A DNA stretch of 9,132 nt from Candidatus Thioglobus sp. GTDB taxonomy: Bacteria; Pseudomonadota; Gammaproteobacteria; PS1; Pseudothioglobaceae. The notes below the pieces were generated by a model that was not told where the DNA came from, ran no database searches, and saw only the letters and a list, made by a program, of their open reading frames with translations. The DNA is taken from positions 1 to 9,132 of the forward strand of contig JAAOIF010000030.1 of assembly GCA_015163925.1 (NCBI GenBank), read 5' to 3'. This document shows positions 6,441-9,132 of this stretch, in pieces. How positions within the stretch are numbered: position 1 is the stretch's first letter; every line of letters starts with the position of its first letter. The position numbers were made by a program, and so were the translations under genes.

Positions 6441-9132
6441 ATGAAAACCGCAGAAATCCGCCAAAAATTCTTAGATTATTTTGCCTCAAAAGGCCATACG
6501 ATTGAGCCGAGCAGCTCGCTGATTCCGCAAAATGACAAAACTTTATTGTTTGTAAATGCCGGTATGGTGCCGTTTAAAGATGTTTTCAGCGGCGTGGAGC
6601 AAAAACCCTACACCCGTGCCGCCTCATCTCAGCGCTGTGTGCGTGCCGGCGGTAAGCATAATGATTTGGAAAATGTCGGCTACACCGCCCGCCACCACAC
6701 ATTTTTTGAGATGCTTGGAAATTTTAGTTTTGGCGATTATTTCAAGCAAGAAGCCATCACTTTCGCTTGGGAATTTTTAACAATTGAGCTAGGATTACCG
6801 CCGGAAAAGCTTTGGGTTAGCGTGTTTGAAGAGGATGATGAGGCAGAAAATATTTGGGTAAATGAGATTGGTTTTCCACGCAATCGGATTTCTCGCTGCG
6901 GGGCAAAAGACAATTTCTGGCAGATGGGAGATACCGGTCCGTGCGGCCCTTCAAGTGAGATTTTTTACGACCACGGCGCGGAAATTGCCGGTGGTCCGCC
7001 GGGGCATGCGGATGAGGACGGCGATAGGTTTATTGAGATTTGGAACTTGGTTTTCACTCAATATGACAAGCAGGAAGACGGATATTTGCAGCCGCTTGCC
7101 GCTCCGTGCGTGGATACTGGAATGGGTCTGGAGCGCTTGGCGGCGGTGTTGCAGCACAAAAATAACAATTATGATACTGATGGTTTTGCAGCGCTGATTA
7201 AGGCGATTGTTGCCCTGACTGATAAAAACGCTAAAATCCAAGCCGATAATGCCTCTGTGCGGGTGATTGCCGACCATATTCGCTCCAGCGCTTTTATGAT
7301 TGTCGATGGCGTAGTGCCGGCAAATGAGGGGCGCGGCTATGTGCTCAGGCGTATTATTCGGCGAGCCATTCGGCATGGGCATAAGCTCGGAATTAAGGCT
7401 GTATTTTTCTATCAATTAGCGCCGGTTTTGGCGTTGGAAACCAAAGATATTTATCCAGAACTCAAGCAAAATTTGGCAAATGTTGAGAAGATTTTAAAGC
7501 GCGAAGAGCAGCGATTTATCCAGACTTTGGACCAAGGAATGGGGATTTTGGAGGAAGCTATTAGCGTTCTGAAAAGCGATAAAATCAGTGGCAAAACGGC
7601 GTTTAAATTATATGACACTTACGGTTTTCCATTTGACCTAACCGCTGATGTGGCGCGGGAGCGAGGACTTAGCGTTGATAAAATTAGCTTTGAAATTGAG
7701 ATGACAAAACAGCGCCAGCGAGCGCAGCAGGCAGGCGATTTTAAGGCTTCGCAAAAGGCAGTAGCAGTGGCTGAGGCGACCGAATTTTTGGGTTATCAGC
7801 AGCTGCAAAATTCCTCCAGCGTGCAATCTATAATTCAGAATGGCAAGCTGGTAAATGCCGTAGCGGCGGGCGATGAGGCGATTGTAATATTAGCGAAATC
7901 AAGTTTTTATGCCGAATCTGGCGGGCAGGTCGGCGACTCCGGAATATTGTCAAATGCAAATGCAAATTTCATTGTTGCCGACACGCAAAGCCAAAAAACT
8001 GGCGCATTTGAGCATCACGGCGTGGTTGATTCTGGGGCTTTGAAAATCGGCGATGTGGTGGAATGCCAAGTTGATAAACGCCGGCGCAAACGCATTGCCC
8101 GCAACCATTCTGCCACTCATTTGCTGCATGCCGCCCTACGAGATGTGCTCGGCGATGGCGTTGTGCAAAAGGGTTCTTTGGTCGATTCTGAGAAATTACG
8201 CTTTGATTTTTCCTTTGATGAGGCCATCAGCAAGGCGGATTTGGACAAAATTGAGGGCATGGTAAATCGGAAAATTTTGGGCAATACTCAGGTTCATACT
8301 GAAATTAGTAATATTGAAACTGCCAAGAAAAAGGGCGCTTTAGCACTTTTTGGCGAAAAATACGGCGCTGAGGTGCGGGTGCTGACTATGGGCAAAAATG
8401 ATTTTTCGGTTGAGCTTTGCGGCGGCACGCATGTGGAAAATTTGGGCGATATTGGTTTATTTAGAATTATTTCCGAAGGCGCAATTGCTGCAAGTGTGCG
8501 GAGAATTGAGGCTATGAGCGGCTTTGAGGCGTATAAATTTGACAAGCAAATAGAAAATAGTCTTACTGAAATCGCAAAAATGACCAAGTCAAATAATGCT
8601 CAGGCGGCTGAAAAAGTGGCACAATTATTGAAAACACAAAAGGCATTGGAGAAGCAAATTGCCACTTTTCAAAAGCAACTTGCTAATAATCAGGGCGATG
8701 ATTTGGTCGGTCAGGCGCAAGATGTAAATGGCATAAAATTGCTCGCAAGCGTGGTGGAAGGCGTGAGTGGCAAGGATTTGCGCGATATTGCCGATAAGCT
8801 AAAAGACAAACTCGGCACTGCTGTGGTGGTTTTGGCAGCCGTAAATGATGGCAAAATCGCTTTGGTAGCAGGGGTTACCAAGGATTTAACCGATAAATAT
8901 CAAGCCGGCAAAATCCTCAACCAAGTCGCCACTCAGGTCGGCGGCAAAGGCGGCGGCAGAGCCGATATGGCGCAAGGCGGCGGCACTCAGCCAGAAAATT
9001 TAGCCAAAGCTTATGTGCCACGGCGGAATCCTGTTCGGCGGCTTTCTCATACCAGAGCAAGGCTTGCGCCAAATTTTTACTGGTGCCGATGCCGTAATAA
9101 TAACTATTTGCGACATTCAATTGGGCGCTGGC
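6441..9132 (+). CDS. alaS: Alanyl-tRNA synthetase, complete except for the extreme C-terminus
   Basis: AlaS charges tRNA-Ala and edits mischarged Ser or Gly. The N-terminal class II core has LLFVNAGMVPFKDVF, KHNDLENVGYTARHHTFFEM and GLERLAAVLQ. The editing domain carries the zinc ligands His556 and His560 (RNHSATHLLH) plus Cys660 and His664 (CGGTH). A coiled-coil linker lies at about 710-755. The C-terminal DHHA1 domain includes GGKGGGRADMAQGGG at 834-848. Similarity ends at LAKAY, residue 858, against about 875 in E. coli. The frame stays open to the window edge, but codons after 9014 are antisense to a Sel1-repeat fragment and are not native. A small repeat of CAAATG (7951-7967) encodes NANAN within the editing region. 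There is no clear Shine-Dalgarno sequence, and the gene starts 12 bases after mazF, so read-through or coupling from the TA operon is plausible. Confidence 0.93.
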   Translation, partial: MKTAEIRQKFLDYFASKGHTIEPSSSLIPQNDKTLLFVNAGMVPFKDVFSGVEQKPYTRAASSQRCVRAGGKHNDLENVGYTARHHTFFEMLGNFSFGDYFKQEAITFAWEFLTIELGLPPEKLWVSVFEEDDEAENIWVNEIGFPRNRISRCGAKDNFWQMGDTGPCGPSSEIFYDHGAEIAGGPPGHADEDGDRFIEIWNLVFTQYDKQEDGYLQPLAAPCVDTGMGLERLAAVLQHKNNNYDTDGFAALIKAIVALTDKNAKIQADNASVRVIADHIRSSAFMIVDGVVPANEGRGYVLRRIIRRAIRHGHKLGIKAVFFYQLAPVLALETKDIYPELKQNLANVEKILKREEQRFIQTLDQGMGILEEAISVLKSDKISGKTAFKLYDTYGFPFDLTADVARERGLSVDKISFEIEMTKQRQRAQQAGDFKASQKAVAVAEATEFLGYQQLQNSSSVQSIIQNGKLVNAVAAGDEAIVILAKSSFYAESGGQVGDSGILSNANANFIVADTQSQKTGAFEHHGVVDSGALKIGDVVECQVDKRRRKRIARNHSATHLLHAALRDVLGDGVVQKGSLVDSEKLRFDFSFDEAISKADLDKIEGMVNRKILGNTQVHTEISNIETAKKKGALALFGEKYGAEVRVLTMGKNDFSVELCGGTHVENLGDIGLFRIISEGAIAASVRRIEAMSGFEAYKFDKQIENSLTEIAKMTKSNNAQAAEKVAQLLKTQKALEKQIATFQKQLANNQGDDLVGQAQDVNGIKLLASVVEGVSGKDLRDIADKLKDKLGTAVVVLAAVNDGKIALVAGVTKDLTDKYQAGKILNQVATQVGGKGGGRADMAQGGGTQPENLAKAYVPRRNPVRRLSHTRARLAPNFYWCRCRNNNYLRHSIGRW
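9007..9020. other. Breakpoint joining the alaS 3' end to a Sel1-repeat gene, tail to tail
   Basis: AlaS similarity stops at about 9014, and the opposite strand carries Sel1 repeat sequence down to about 9018. The crossover lies within this stretch. It includes AAGCTT at 9007-9012, a palindrome (also the HindIII site) that could be a microhomology for a fold-back join or a ligation point, or chance. There is no mobile element or terminator. The configuration matches the break at 2219/2220. Confidence 0.65.
9015..9132 (-). CDS. Sel1/TPR-like repeat protein fragment (both ends missing)
   Basis: On the minus strand from the window edge the frame reads SAQLNVANSYYYGIG, then TSKNLAQALLWYEKAAEQDSAVA. 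This fits one Sel1 repeat (A-x-A-Q-x-x-L-G-x-x-Y-x-x-G-x-G-V-x-x-D-x-x-x-A-x-x-W-Y-x-x-A-A-E-Q) and the start of the next. Sel1-like repeats are alpha-helical solenoids that mediate protein contacts; nothing can be said about the particular role. The N-terminal part is beyond the right edge and the C-terminal part is lost at the junction near 9015. The frame runs on to about 8917, but that part is antisense to alaS. No start codon need be in the window. Confidence 0.72.

Noticed and set aside
7951..7967. Tandem CAAATG units
   Set aside because: Fewer than three copies, in frame inside alaS; too small to call a functional repeat.
6951..8587. Minus-strand frames opposite alaS (6951-7415, 7638-7826, 8294-8587)
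   Set aside because: The alaS frame is continuous and conserved throughout; these are antisense shadows.
8937..8990. GGC-rich repeat-like stretch
   Set aside because: It encodes the normal glycine-rich GGKGGGRADMAQ motif of the AlaS C-terminal domain.
1..9132. tRNA, rRNA, CRISPR arrays, insertion sequences, riboswitches and classical terminators
   Set aside because: Nothing with the expected repeats, stems or transposase genes was seen on either strand. Gaps between genes are all under 100 bases, which leaves little room for them.

Overview
The window carries a short run of bacterial housekeeping genes, and two toxin-antitoxin (TA) modules sit among them. Gene content points to a proteobacterium, most likely a gammaproteobacterium: there is an NtrY-type sensor kinase, RNase D, an RNase AM (YciV/TrpH) gene close to yciO as in E. 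coli, and typical GlmS and AlaS proteins. Base composition is moderately AT-rich. No RNA gene, insertion sequence, CRISPR array or origin was seen. This placement rests on recalled family patterns, not on a search.

Layout: (1) 1-1781, minus strand: an ntrY-like kinase that runs off the left edge before its ATPase domain. (2) 1865-about 2219, plus strand: the first 118 codons of an RNase D gene. (3) About 2220-3706, minus strand: glmS, cut within its second SIS domain. The rnd and glmS fragments meet tail to tail with both 3' ends missing. (4) 3797-6428, plus strand: rnm, a BrnT-like toxin with a CopG-type antitoxin, yciO, then mazE and mazF, all closely spaced or overlapping. (5) 6441-about 9014, plus strand: alaS, complete except for its last codons. 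(6) About 9015-9132, minus strand: a fragment of a Sel1-repeat protein, again joined tail to tail.

How the parts relate: rnm (5' end processing of rRNA), yciO (YrdC/Sua5 family) and alaS (tRNA charging) belong to RNA metabolism and translation. The first TA module lies between rnm and yciO, with yciO starting on the last base of the antitoxin stop codon. The second lies between yciO and alaS, with a perfect inverted repeat carrying a TATAAT box straddling the yciO stop. alaS starts 12 bases after mazF. Transcription of yciO and alaS may therefore depend partly on TA promoters.

The most important caution is that the two tail-to-tail breaks (about 2219/2220 and 9012-9020) each truncate two conserved genes without any mobile element. 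This looks like chimeric joining during DNA amplification or assembly, although real rearrangement is possible. I found no clearly new biological system. The TA-housekeeping interleaving is the most biologically interesting feature.
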